From: Polychytrium aggregatum
Taxonomy: Eukaryota; Chytridiomycota; Chytridiomycetes; Polychytriales
DNA length: 64,000 nt
Reading direction: 5' to 3'
Assembly: GCF_025602895.1 (NCBI RefSeq)
Contig: NW_026516315.1
Coordinates: forward strand, 62,001 to 126,000
The stretch's first letter is position 1. Every line of letters begins with the position of its first letter. Below, piece after piece: positions 46,387-57,900 of the stretch. The position numbers and the translations under genes were made by a program. The notes under the pieces were generated by a model. The model ran no database searches, was not told where the DNA came from, and saw only the letters and a program-made list of their open reading frames with translations.

Positions 46387-48545
46387 ATGGTTATGAAGAT
46401 TGTCATGCTCGGTGACGGTGGTGTCGGCAAAACAGGTGTGTCTCGTGCTGGCCAATGCATTCTTCTGCTGCTGGCCAATCCACGCTTCTGCTGCTGGCCA
46501 ATGCATCCCATAGGCTGTCGATGTCTCCCCACTTCGGTCGGCGGGCCACCTTGGATCTGGGCACTTGCTCCCGTTGGTTGTCTGGACCGACGGCCGTTGT
46601 CTTGTCCAATGGCCCAGCACAGCTGCAAATCATGTCTCTAACTCTGTGTGTTCTGTTTCTTAGCCCTCACTATCCAGGTATCGTCTTGGGCACACCGGCA
46701 TTCCTTCGGCTGGCGGATTGCTGCCTCTCTCTGCTTCCGATACTAACATGCACATGCATCCTTCCATATCAACCCATCCACACACCCCCCCCTGGCCTGT
46801 CGCTGCCGCCAAATATCGACCTGCTGCTCATCCATTCGCCGCCGCCAATCGTCATTTCTCCGTCTCGCTGCGGATACGAAACTCTTCGACTCGCTTCTGC
46901 CTTCTCTTTTTGCGCCACCGCATACTCCACGGATGCCTCCGACTCTCCCCAAACCACGCTCCATGAACACATCGCTGGTCATTCCCAACCGAACTGGCCC
47001 GAACCGAACCGAACCGGACCCGGCAATATCCGCATCGATCCCGACTCCCTATAGTTCTGTCGCAATGAGTTTGTTGGTATGTGTGTCTCTCAACCAAGGG
47101 CAAGGGCAGCGGCATGTCTGGTTGGGTGTCGATCCTGGCCGCTGCGGCCGTCGGTGGTCGGTGGTCGGTGGTCGGTCGATTGGTCCCCGCGACTGCTTCA
47201 GCGGCCCATCGTACGCAAGTCGAGTCTCCAAAAGCCTGCGCTGAGCCGCAGTGTCCTCACCAATTCATCTCTTATTCTCGGCCCCCATTGACACTCGGGT
47301 GGTTGCATTCGTCACCGTGAACCCATTCTCGTGCTACAGAGGTAGGTCGCCGTCCGTTCAGCGCACATGCGGCAGCGTTCTCTCGTGCAAGCCCCCTCTC
47401 CTGGTCTGCATGTGCGCCCCTCGCTCTCACCCTCGTCCCTCGCACCCCAGTCCGTGATGCTCCCGCTAAGGCCTTTGTGCATATCTCTGCAGGTCTACGA
47501 TCCTACCATTGAAGACTCGTATCGAAAGCAGATTCTGGTCGACGGAAAGCCGTGCCAGCTGGAAATCCTGGACACGGCCGGACAGGAAGAGTATATTTCG
47601 TATGTGTCACACAGGCCGCATGCCCTCAATCCGCCAGCAGCGACCCGCCACCACCCGCCACCACCCGCACGGCAAAGCCGCCACCCGCAGATTGGTTCCG
47701 CTTGTGCCGATGCCGCCGAGTCTCTGCGATAGTGCTCAATCGTCCTGGGCTGCCGAGGTGCTGCAGCGACGCCTTCGATGCGCAGAGTCAACACACTGCT
47801 GACACGCTCCCGGTCCTTCCGCTGATGCACAGTCTCCGCGACCAGTGGATTCGTGATGGCGACGGATACGCCATCGTCTATTCGATCAACGACCGGAACA
47901 CATTCGAGCGTATCGAAAAGTTTGCCCTCCAGATCGCCAGGGTGAAGGAGAGCGAGTACTCGAGCCTGCTGCTCATCGGAAACAAAATCGATCTGGACTC
48001 CGAGCGCCAAGTCTCGAAAGAAGAAGGTGCCGCCAAGGCCCGGCAGCTTGGTGCCGAGTTCATCGAGACCAGTGCAAAGACCTCGATCAACGTCGAAAAG
48101 TAGGTGCTGCCCAATGCGGCCGAGGGTCTTCGAAGCATTCCTTGTGCGGCCGGCTGGCCGTTGGATATATCCGTGCATCGCTGACCAGGCGCGATTCTCT
48201 TCCGCGTGCCGACGCTGCTTCTGGTATTGCGTCTGGCATTGCTGTCGTTGTCAAACACAGGGCGTTCCATCAGGTATAGCCAGCATCCATCTGTCGCCGA
48301 TCTGATACCCATCTCCCAGATCCTCGACCTCGCCGTCTCCTCGCACGTGCCCACTGTCCGCTCGCCTGCCTCGCCTGCCTCGCCTGCCTCGCCGTCTCGC
48401 TGGTCAGTCTCGCGCCCGCATGACTCATCGATATGCCTCGGCCTCTGTATAGATCATTCGCAGCTTCCGTCGATATGCAACCGGCGGAGCTACCAGCGGG
48501 GCGTCCTCAAAGAAGTCCCAGGGATGCCACTGCATCATTGTTTAG
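46387..48545 (+). CDS. Ras-family small GTPase (RasB/Ras2 type), paralogue 2, with 2-nt microexon
   Basis: Exons 46387-46435, 46664-46677, 47055-47076, 47340-47341 (2 nt), 47493-47599, 47833-48099, 48261-48273 and 48453-48545 give 188 residues. P-loop GDGGVGKT; effector [32 protein letters not shown]. The tail is CHCIIV: a CaaX cysteine plus an upstream cysteine that could be palmitoylated. Intron positions match paralogue 1, except that its 109-nt exon 4 is represented here by 2 + 107 nt. Without the AG microexon the FVE-VYDP junction is out of frame. The flanks of the microexon are a good acceptor (gctacag) and donor (gtaggt). The microexon is inferred; the rest of the protein is clear. Confidence 0.92.
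47340..47341 (+). other. Putative 2-nt microexon (AG) of Ras paralogue 2
   Basis: The dinucleotide lies between a 3' splice site (tgctacag) and a 5' splice site (gtaggt). It completes the Glu codon between FV and VYDPTIE. The 2 + 107 nt sum equals the 109-nt homologous exon of the neighbouring paralogue, consistent with intron insertion at an AG|GT proto-splice site. Confidence 0.6.
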
Positions 48546-49707
48546 GCAACGTCCTCTGGCTCTACCCTTCGTCCCGCCTTCTCGACTGTCCTCCTGTCCA
48601 GAACCCACCAGCCTTCTCCAAACGCATGCGATTTCGCTGCTCGAGTGTCTATTTAATTGCTCGCTTCCCTTGCCATGCTCCCAGATGCTCTTGTCCTGCC
48701 TTGCCATTCTTCTGACCCAGCAGGTCCTCCAACCGGCCTTCCCGTGTCAGATACGGCGCTCTTCCTGTAGTTCCTCCACGCACCACCTTGTCAGGCCTGT
48801 GGCCTGCCATTCCCTCATGGGCTTGCACTTTGTCACCGACACGGAACCTTTTGCTTCCACACGCTCACCAAGCAACGCCGATCCCGATAGATGCCTCCAT
48901 AATATCACCCGCCCATTGTATTATCCCGATGTCGCTGCCTCGGTCCCTTGACCGATCCCTTTCAAATGTTGGCGTCTTGCTCCCTCTTGCCGTCGGCGTC
49001 GCTGTCAGTGTCCTTGCCATCGTCGCCGGCGGCGTCGCTGCCGTCGTTGCTACTGTCCTACCCATGCCGATTTTCCTGCTATAGCTGTGCTTCCTGCGGT
49101 CTCTCTCCACATTTGTCCCCTTGTTTCCCTGTCGGTTCCTCGTTTTACTCTTTTGTCTTTGTTCTTTCTCTGACGATTGCCATCTTGCTCATCTCGCAGC
49201 CTCTCCCGCCCCCTGTTCTGTTTCCTTCCACAGTGAAGACCAACAAATCCCAACGGCCCGGAAACATTGGCGATGCAGAATTGGAGAGGAGGCAACTCAA
49301 ACTGCTGCACTTGGCTCTTTGCTGCATGGGCTTTGCCTGGCCTCATACAGTACAGCCGCTCCCTCCTTTGCGGAAGGGGCAGAACAAAAATCCAAACCTG
49401 ACAGAATAGAGCCAAGCCCGTTGTTGTATTGTTTGAGCACGCCCCCACTTGTCTGTTTCGCTTGCCCTTTCTCAGTCATCTCAGGGTTGAGCCCTTCTTT
49501 TTTTGCCAGTCGGTCAGTGTCCTTGGTCGGCCCTGGACCCTGTTGCATTGGTGATTTTCCTTTTGTCCTTGCATCTCCTTCCTGTGATCTGGATAACAAT
49601 ATCACAGTCGCATACATGTCCAATACAACCCTCCTATCCGCCCATCCGTGAGTGAGGCCACGAATACCAATTCCGCTTGGCTTTGCGCTTCGCCAATGCC
49701 CTCCATC
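48546..49707. other. Intergenic, Ras paralogue 2 to retrotransposon
   Basis: No supported gene. A cctcgcctg-type short repeat belongs to the preceding intron (about 48361-48392). The plus frame 49121-49651 has no domain. The sequence continues, across the retrotransposon, into 52731. Confidence 0.5.
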
Positions 49708-49721
49708 AGCCGTTGGCTGGT
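49708..49721. repeat. Target-site duplication, 5' copy
   Basis: The 14-nt agccgttggctggt is repeated immediately after the poly(A) at 52717-52730. It marks the 5' boundary of the retrotransposon insertion. The first A is ambiguous with the poly(A). Confidence 0.85.
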
Positions 49722-52612
49722 ACATCCTGGTATCCAGGAACCTGGCCCGACCCCCGCCCGTCCTCCAGGTGGACTCGAAGCGAGGATACGGTGAATCAGA
49801 CCACAAACCGATCTGGACCAAGATCAACATTGAACCCGAGCGATATACCAAAACGGACTGTTGGAGATGGCGGATCGGCATGATTCGATACCCCAAAGTC
49901 AAGGGAAAGTACATACGCGCATTCAACGCCGCCAAACTCGGATGCACCGAGCTGATGGAACAGGCTCTCACGCCCATTCAACAGGGCAGCCAGATTGCCA
50001 TCAGCGAAGCCGCAGCCCAGAAGTCCATGGACGACGCGTGGAGCATCTTCAAGACCACGATCGACCTGATCGCCAGCGAGACCATCGGAAGCGCCAGCAT
50101 CAGCCCTGGTCGGATCGAGGGCACACAGGGGCCCGAAATTCGACGCCTGGAACGAGAACGGCGATGCCTGAGCAGAATGCTCGCCCAGACCCCCGAGTAC
50201 GACACGGAAGAGCTGGACGACCTGCGTCGTCAGCTTCGGTCCACGAGAAAGGCCATCACCCAGCTCAAGCGCAAGAACGGCATACGGTCATGGAAGGAAT
50301 CCATGGCCACCATGGACACCCAGAAGTGCTCCGAGATGACCAAGACCATCGGAGCGATGCGCACGAGGAAGGAGAGGGAAGGATCACATCTCTTTGACAA
50401 CTCGGATCCGACTCTCGAGAAACTCGTGGTGCACTTTGGCAAGGTATCCTCTGCCTCGCAGGACAGCGGGACAGAGTACGACAGAAGTATAACCCCACCA
50501 CCCCTGAGCACGGAGGCGACCCTCCTGCCGCCCGACAAGCGGCTCCCAGAAGTATCGCTGGAGCACATCCAAGAGACCATCGAGAAGGCACCACGCCGCA
50601 AGGCAACGGGATCCGACAAGATCAAGAGCGAAATGCTCATACCAGTCGCACCAGTGATAGCCGAGTGGCTCCGCCTGATCATCATGGCGGCGCTCAAGGC
50701 CAGTGTGGTGCCAAGCGAATGGAACAGCGTGCTGATCCACCCAGTGTACAAGCAGAAGGGATCGACCCTGGACCCGGCCATGTATCGCCCTATCGGCCTC
50801 ACCCAGACCTGCAGGAAGATCGTGGAAAGGATCATGCTCCCCTTCCTGGCAGAACAGGCAGGAGACATGGACGTCGCCCAAGGCGGATTCCGAGCCAGAC
50901 GAGGAACCCTTGACCAGATCGTCGCCCTGGACACCCTGATCAAGCACCACAAGATGAACGGTGAGGAGTACTCTCTGATCTTCCTCGACATCAAAGCCGC
51001 CTACGACACAGTATGGCGCGAGCGACTTTGGACCAAGCTCAAGCAGCGAAGAATGAACGGCATCGCCCTCGGCTTCCTCAAAGCCATGTTTGACCGGGTA
51101 TCCATCCAAATGGTCAGCAAGGGCAGAAGATCCAAGCCAGTATGGCTCCAGAAAGGACTGATCCAAGGATCGGTGCTGAGCCCACTCATGTTCAGCGCCT
51201 TCATCGACGATCTACCAAGACGTCTTCGAGATATGGGAGGCACTCCCCTCCAGGGACGCAACGGGGCCACCATCAAAGTGAACTCACTGTGGTTCGCCGA
51301 TGACGGTGTCCTGATCTGCAAACCTGGACAAGCACAACCACTCCTCAATCTGTGCGAGGCCCACAGCCGGAGAAACCGATACAGGTTCTCACCCCCAAAG
51401 TGCGAGGTCATCTTCTCAGACCACTGCACCGACAAACAAACGGGTTTGCGCCTCTATGGCCAAAACCTCCCTGAGACCAAGATCTTCAAGTACCTCGGCG
51501 CCATGATCGACGTCAATGGATTCCGCATCGACAAACAAGTCGACCGAATGGTGACCAGGACAAGAGAAGCAGCATCCAACATGGCCAAGATGGGCCTGAC
51601 CCTTGGGAACCTCACGGCTAAGACCCTAACGATTGCATACCGCACGTTCCTGCGGCCGATGATGGAATACGGCCTCGCCCTCGACGCCATCCCAAAGAAC
51701 GAACAGAAGCGGCTCCACCGGACACAAACCTTCTGCCTGAACTTACTGTTCCGCACCGCTCGCACGACTTCACACGGAGCACTGCACCTCAATTGCGGAT
51801 TACCCACGATGGCGACAAGAGCCAAGGTCCTCGGCATCCAATGCCGAGCACGATGGGAAGACGTCGCCACACACGACGACAAAATGATCGCCCTCATCAC
51901 CCGCTTTATCCGATCCACGGCGATGAAGGACCAGCCATACCTTGGCAAGTCCTTCTACGAAAGCATCCAATGGAACCTGACCTGCACCCGCAAGGAGAAG
52001 AACGCCACGTTCTCGATGTCCATGGCCTTTGCCAAGGACGACGACTCGACCACGGATCGCACACAGATTCTGTCGGTCAAAACACTCATGCTGACCCACG
52101 ATGCCCACACATCGTTCAAGCGAGGACAGCAGCTGACGGCTGCGTGCACACCAAGAACAAAGATGTCGGGAGTCTGGACCCAACTTGGACCAAGCATCCC
52201 ACGAAGACTACACGTAGTAATGGTGTGGTGGAGACTGGGGGCATTCCCCGGGCACCCACACGGCAAGTACCGCCTCTGCAAAAAGTGCAAACGCAACGGC
52301 GAAGGCCGAATCGAACTGAGCAGATCCCACGCACAGACGTGTGTGGATGAGGAAGACGCCTTGGACGCCCTGGTACAGGGCTATAAGGATATTTTCACTG
52401 GATGGACCGAGCCCGAGACCGAAGGTGTCGGGCCTATTGATAAATTGTTGGATATGCTGGGAGAGGTTGGCAAGCTGGAATACGAAGAACCCATCGTGGG
52501 ACAGGCCTTCAACGGTCTGTGGACTGATCTGGAACAGATCTTCCATACCCTGATGTGGAGACTCGCTGGATGGCAAGCCAGGCCCGGCGACATTCCTGAG
52601 TGGGACATTTAA
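49722..52612 (+). CDS. LINE ORF2 remnant: endonuclease C-terminus, reverse transcriptase, CCHC motif
   Basis: Open for about 960 codons with no native start. Order: the last part of an APE-type endonuclease (SDHKPIW); a basic linker; RT fingers (PVYKQKGSTLDPAMYRPI); motif A LIFLDIKAAYDTVW; motif B GLIQGSVLSPLMFSAFIDDL; motif C LWFADDGVLI (FADD, a common variant of YADD); the KYLGAMID thumb-side motif; and a C-terminal CKKCKRN plus HAQTC, a C-x2-C-H-C knuckle as in L1/Tad-like elements. Frames that open at 49652 include about 23 host-derived codons upstream of the junction. The RT core is intact, but without a promoter and full endonuclease the copy is probably non-autonomous. Confidence 0.92.
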
Positions 52613-52670
52613 ACACTCGATGTACTCCATGAAGAGCGAGATGCCGGGGACCACGGGGTCCTGATGGCTA

Positions 52671-52692
52671 GTGCGCCGCCACGGCGGCGCAC
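52671..52692 (+). other. 3' terminal hairpin of the retrotransposon
   Basis: GTGCGCCGCC and GGCGGCGCAC are perfect reverse complements separated by 2 nt, directly before AATAAA and the A-tail. Such terminal stem-loops are recognised by the RT in stringent-type LINEs; this function is inferred. Confidence 0.75.
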
Positions 52693-52716
52693 AATAAAGA
52701 AAGAAAAAAAAAAAAA

Positions 52717-52730
52717 AGCCGTTGGCTGGT
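52717..52730. repeat. Target-site duplication, 3' copy
   Basis: agccgttggctggt, identical to 49708-49721. The sequence that follows (cccttccaaggc) is the original right flank. Confidence 0.85.
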
Positions 52731-53334
52731 CCCTTCCAAGGCATCGCGCCCTCAACTATCGTCGCTGCCCGTTCCCACGACTTTTCTCGCATCCTGGGTG
52801 GTGCCAACCGCTCGGCCGCCGTCTCCCGCTCTTCCAGACCGAAGGAGCAAGGATCGGACCCTGATCGTCCCCGTCTCGGCTCGAGCTCCGCAGCCCGCAC
52901 CACTCGGCCTTGGTTGCAGGATGCTGATATGTCGTCATGCTGTCGCCCGCGTCGTATGCTCTCCATCCCACCCACTTGCACCCGCACCCATGCCCTCGCG
53001 CTCCTGCGGTAGCCATGCTTATCCAACGGCCATGGGAGACGAGGTTTTGGGGCGGAGGGTGGCTGGGAGAGGTCTCTTGGAACGGGACAGACATTGCGGT
53101 GGCCGCTTATGGATATCGACGGCGCTCGCTCGAGAACCGCTGCCATCCGCTGCATCAACCGCCCAGATAAAAGCTCTGCGCGAACTGCATGTCTCAGACG
53201 CACATGCATTTGCAGAAGCAGAAGCGGACACAAACGCAGACCCAGATGCAAATGCAGACGCACAACTGATCATATCTGGACCTGTATCGCAATTCCCTCC
53301 ACTTGCATCCTCGCCAATAGCCGTTCCAAAAACA
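52731..53334. other. Right flank of insertion, promoter region of Pyr4-like gene
   Basis: No independent gene. A plus frame open from 52798 runs into the Pyr4-like start, including an Ala/Asp-rich stretch (AEADTNADPDANADAQ), so a longer N-terminus cannot be fully excluded. Confidence 0.45.
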
Positions 53335-54445
53335 ATGAACCTCACGTGGGATCTGCTTCTACTTCTTACCGGCGGCATTTTCTGGATTGCTGCATATGCG
53401 CTGATCGTCTGGGTCTCGGTGCGGGACAAGTCCTATGGGATGCCGTTGTTTGCGCTGGGTATGATCGGTGACACACCATCCTTCTCCGCAGCCTGTGGTT
53501 CTGGTTTATATCCTTCGCTCGGTCCCTTGGTGCAGAACAAGTCGAGTCTCTTCCGACTTTGACCCGCTCGCCCACATCACGCTCTTTTGCTTCGATGCCT
53601 TGCCACACAGGCCTCAATTTTACCTGGGAGTTTTGCTACTCGGTACTCGGTCCCTACCATCTCGCCGACGGCAACATCAACCCAAACGTAGCCCTCAATG
53701 GCGTGTGGCTGGCCATCGACATAGTGATCGGCGGCGTCACACTCTGGTGTCTCCAGCAACGCCGGATCTTGAACCCCGGCTGCACCGAGTTTGCATGTCG
53801 CCATCCAATCGCCACACTCGCGGGTATCGTCGCCCTGGCCCTCTCGCTGAACCTGTGCTTCAAATACCAGCTCCAGAACGGCGGCTACCCAGCCACCAAC
53901 TCCAACTACTCGGCCTTTGCCATCAATGCCTATGACTCGCTCGCCTTCATCTTGATGCTGCTGAACCGCGGATCGCTCCGAGGCCAGCACTGGGGGATCG
54001 CTGTCTGCAAGTTCATGGGGACGCTTCTCTCCTCCATCGGCACTGCCAGGTTCGTGGATGCGGCAACGGAGCAAACTCGGGCAGCCGGTTCATTGATTGC
54101 TGCTGCTCTACTGGACCACCAAGGTGTGCGTATCTATCGATGCACCGTCATGGGTCTCCACAACAGTGTTGCCACCACTTCGAGCATGGCCGTTTGTTTG
54201 ACATATCAAATATGCGGTTGGCTTCCGCCCCCGTCTATCGCCACCGTTGCCGTAGATACTTTCGGTCCTACGTCATGACATGGCTCTATGTGTCGACGGC
54301 CGTGCTCGACCTGGTCTACCTCGTCATGGTGGTGAATTTCGAACCTCGTGCGGCCGAATCGCCGCCAATGTCCGCAGAGACCAAATGCGACCACCGCAAT
54401 CAATCCGATTGCCGTTCCGATGATGGTCTCGGCCGTGTTGCTTGA
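53335..54445 (+). CDS. Seven-TM Pyr4/PaxB-like membrane (terpene cyclase-family) protein
   Basis: Three exons, 53335-53458, 53611-54049 and 54256-54445, in phase, give 250 residues (Pyr4 is about 240). Seven hydrophobic helices are visible. The signature DKSYGMPLFALG followed by LNFTWEF matches the loop and second helix of fungal membrane terpene cyclases, including the acidic Glu thought to act in acid catalysis; a second acidic residue occurs in the last helix (STAVLDLVYL). RGSLRGQHWGIAVCKFMGTL fits the sixth helix. In Dikarya these enzymes cyclise polyprenylated indoles or polyketides. No prenyltransferase or PKS gene is nearby, so a secondary-metabolism role is not supported by context. 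It may be a non-metabolic membrane homologue. Confidence 0.78.
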
Positions 54446-54941
54446 TGCTGCAATCCACAGTATCGTTGGAAATACACAGCTCGCATCGAATGCTGCAGGG
54501 CGTTGCGTCTCAGTCACTGGTAGCACTGCTGTCCCATGCATCGACTTTGGATGGTCGTACCATGCTTTCGCTGGCCGTTTCCCAGGGTCCCACATCATTT
54601 GCCAACACCATTTGCCCACATTGCTCGACACACATTCCGGGGCGGATCTCGCTTCTGTCTCGCTTGCCCCTCGCTGGCTCCTCGCTTTCGAGTCTCTCTC
54701 CATCCTGTCCATCACCATTCTCCGCCCCTCCATCTCCCTCCATCACACCTCTCCAGCACCCATCCAGATCGGCCCGATACCGACGTCCTCTGCCAGCATT
54801 CCCGCCTCTCCCTGCTCCGTCCTCAGAGACCGCTCGCCCCATTCGGACGCACGCTGTGGCGCATTACCTCGTCGCTGCGGCTCCTTTGGCTTCGTCCTCA
54901 GCATCCTGCTCGATCCCAACCCCAGCCGTTCCTGATCGACC
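54446..54941. other. Intergenic before CEP350-like gene
   Basis: Pyrimidine-rich (ctccatctccctccatcac and similar), no gene seen; the likely promoter and leader of the CEP350-like gene. Confidence 0.5.
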
Positions 54942-57900
54942 ATGGAGCCCAATCCCAGGAGAGCAGCTTCATCCGATAGCTCGACAGCGAGACCAACGAT
55001 TCAGCCGATTCGCCTCAGCGATCCGCAGTATCCCGCCCCCGAAATCCGAATCGCTCAGCCGCCGTCTCGTCCAGCGGTCAACCTGAGCAGAGCCAGACGA
55101 GCCCCCATTCCCGGCGCATCTACTGCTGTGCCAGCCGCCGCTGCCCCGCTTCAATTCATTCCCCCAAGTTCCGTCAATGGCTCCCACACCCATAGCCATG
55201 CTCCCGGCTCTCTGCCAGAGGCAGGCATTCATCCCCCTCACACCTATCATCAATATTCATCATCACACCATCCGCACTTTGCCCATCACCTCCATCGATC
55301 CCAAGGCAATCCCGCCGGCGATGTCCGTGGAGATGCATCCCACCATCACTCGGCTCCAGTCTTTCCATTGTCGTCGGCTTCATCCGCCCAGCGACGCCTT
55401 CCATCCGGCAGGCATCCCAAGGTGCGTAAGGTTGCCCATCTGACACTGCCGGATGCACCCACTCCCTACCGAGAGAACATCTACCAACCGACCGAGTCTC
55501 TCCCGACTCTGCGGTCTGCTCAGGGCTCCGAGAGGACTCGCATGCCGCACGACCAGGAAGCCGCCCTCTCTGCTCGCCATTCGCGATCTCTGCATCCGGC
55601 CGCTGCAGCCCGCTCGCCTCTGGAACCCGAGCAACCTCCCTCGGCATTGGGTCGACCCCAGTCTGCCGCCAGTGCATCCGCTAGTGCATCAGCCAGCATC
55701 CATTCACACTCGCTCGCCCAAGCACGTATGGGCTCAGTTGATCCTATGGCTTCCAACACCCCACCGGCCAACCTGCGATTTACCCGACCCACACGGCCGT
55801 CAATCCAAACCGATCGGACCAGAGCCGCGGCCCTTCAGCACCAGTCCGTTGTCTCTCCCCAGGAGGCCCAAGAGAATCTGCGGCAGCTGAGGGAGCTGCT
55901 TCAGAACGAACTCACCTCCACACTGCATCCGACTTCCACCAACCGACATGCTGGTACACAGCCGCCGCAACGCTCTGTTCCAACGGCGCCCGAGCCCTCG
56001 ACCAGCGCCTCGGCCGGATCCGCCAAACACAAGCCTTACGATCCAGAGGCGGTTCGTGCGTACATGCAGCGGAAGCTTGCGGAACGGGAGCGACTGAAAC
56101 GCCAGATGGAAGAAGAGCGACTGGAGCGCGAAAGGCAGAAACGAGCCAAGCTCGAGCAGCTGCAGAACTACCGGCGAATGCAGCGGAAGGCCCCGAGTGT
56201 GCCGCAAAAACCTGACCCGGCCTCGGCTATGTCGCTGTCTCCACGGATCAGCGGGCTGGGCTCGGCATCGGCAGAGCGGCTGGCATCTCATGGCGACTTT
56301 GACTTTGACGACACCAACGAGAACCATGGCGATCTGTACCCGGAGCTTGGTCCAGAGACTGAGTTTAGGGACGGCATCTTCGATACTATGGCTTTGGACG
56401 ACAGCGATTTCGATTCCGAGGTTCTCTCTCACAGCCCATTCCCCCAGCAAGTCCCTCAGCAGGTTCCCCAGAACATGGCCTCGCAGTCGCTTCGCTCGCA
56501 CGTCGAGTCCGTCGATATTGCCAACGGACCACACCGGAGTATATCGCGGCGGCAGCAAATGGTATCTGCGGAAAGCGAGTCTGTCGGCGCCAAGTACACG
56601 TATCGAGAGACAGCAGTGCGCCCTGATGCTGGAACTTCTGGATATCGAGCGCCATCAGCACACAGCAGCGCTGAGGGCACTGGGACTCATCCCTTCCGAG
56701 TTCCCACCCAAACGGCACCCGCAACTGAGCGAAAACCTGTGCCGCCGACCGTCGCAGACAACAAGGCGCTCCTGAAGAACTCCTATGACCGCCTGGATGC
56801 CCTCTTGCGGACGGCCGAGACAGTACAGAGCCAGCTCTCGGCGCTGAGCGGCCGAGCAAGCTACCAGCGACGCTCTCCTCCGGCCGAAGTTGCGGGGATT
56901 CGGGAACAGCCTTCTGTTGCTCGAGTCGAGCCGTCGCCGCCCCCACGTCCACCATCGCCATACAACCAGTATCCTGCCCGCACCGAGTCGCCCAGGTCAT
57001 ATTCCCCGCCGCCCAAGCGGCCCCTCTCTGCTGCAAGCTCGTACTCGAACATGTCCCAGGGCGATGAGGCCTTCGCGGACATTGGCGTCGGCTCCTTCCG
57101 CGCCTTCACCAAGCACTATGCCGAGCGCCGCAAGTCCATGAGTAGCATCGGCACAGCTCCCGACGCCGATGCAGCTGCCGAAGCTTTCGAGATCCAAAAG
57201 TCTGCGCGGCATGTCCCTGATCAAAGCATGGCGTCCCTGGACGATCATGATGGCGATTCGGAGCTCGAGTCGTCGCTCTATGACGTGAGCTATTCGAAGG
57301 AGCACGAGTATGCGCTCCTCGACCGTCCAGGATCCTCCCGCCCAAGCTTCCTTGATCTGGCGGAGCGCACACCCCCTCGCTCCAAGCCGTCCCTGCACGA
57401 CTTGGTGCGTGCCCACGATATCTATGCGCCAAGACCGGCCTCGCCTCGGCACACCTCTGGAGATCCCTACAGCACCATCAACATATTCGAGCGCAAGTAT
57501 CGGCAGCAATCGCATCGGCGGTCGTCTCAGTCAAAGGAGCCGCTGAAGGCCCTCCCGGATGGATACCCGGCACTGCCAAGCGGCACTGCGTCCCCGGCGC
57601 TGTCCAGCATATCCGACATCCATGATGCCTTTGAGGCCTCCACCGGCAGTGTATTGGTGAAGGCAGACGAGCTCCAAGTCGATCCTGATCACGGCCTGGG
57701 TGCGGACGCTGCCAGACTCCAGGGCCCGGTTCCCGGCCGCTTCAGCTTCCCCGCGAGCGCAGATGTCCCAACCGAGAGCTGGATTCGAGACTCTGTCAAC
57801 GAAAGCGTCATTGAGGCGTCCATGCCTTCCATCGTATCCGAGATTGAGCATGTCGGCAGCAAGCCGGCTGTGGGTGTGCCCATCGGAACGAATGTGCAGC

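Larger units (their letters stand above)
49722..52716 (+). mobile_element. 5'-truncated non-LTR (LINE) retrotransposon
   Basis: About 3.0 kb bounded by a 14-bp direct repeat. The 5' end falls inside the endonuclease domain (ILVSRNL, then ESDHKPI with the catalytic-site SDH), so the first ORF and most of the endonuclease are missing, as expected from incomplete target-primed reverse transcription. The 3' end has a 10-bp inverted repeat (52671-52680/52683-52692), AATAAA at 52693-52698 and an A-rich tail ending at 52717. The remaining reading frame has no stop, so insertion is recent or the copy is young. It sits about 600 bp upstream of the Pyr4-like gene, in the same orientation. Confidence 0.92.

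Noticed and set aside
49652-49721. N-terminal part of the long RT reading frame
   Set aside because: It lies upstream of the target-site duplication, so it is host sequence that happens to be in frame with the truncated element.
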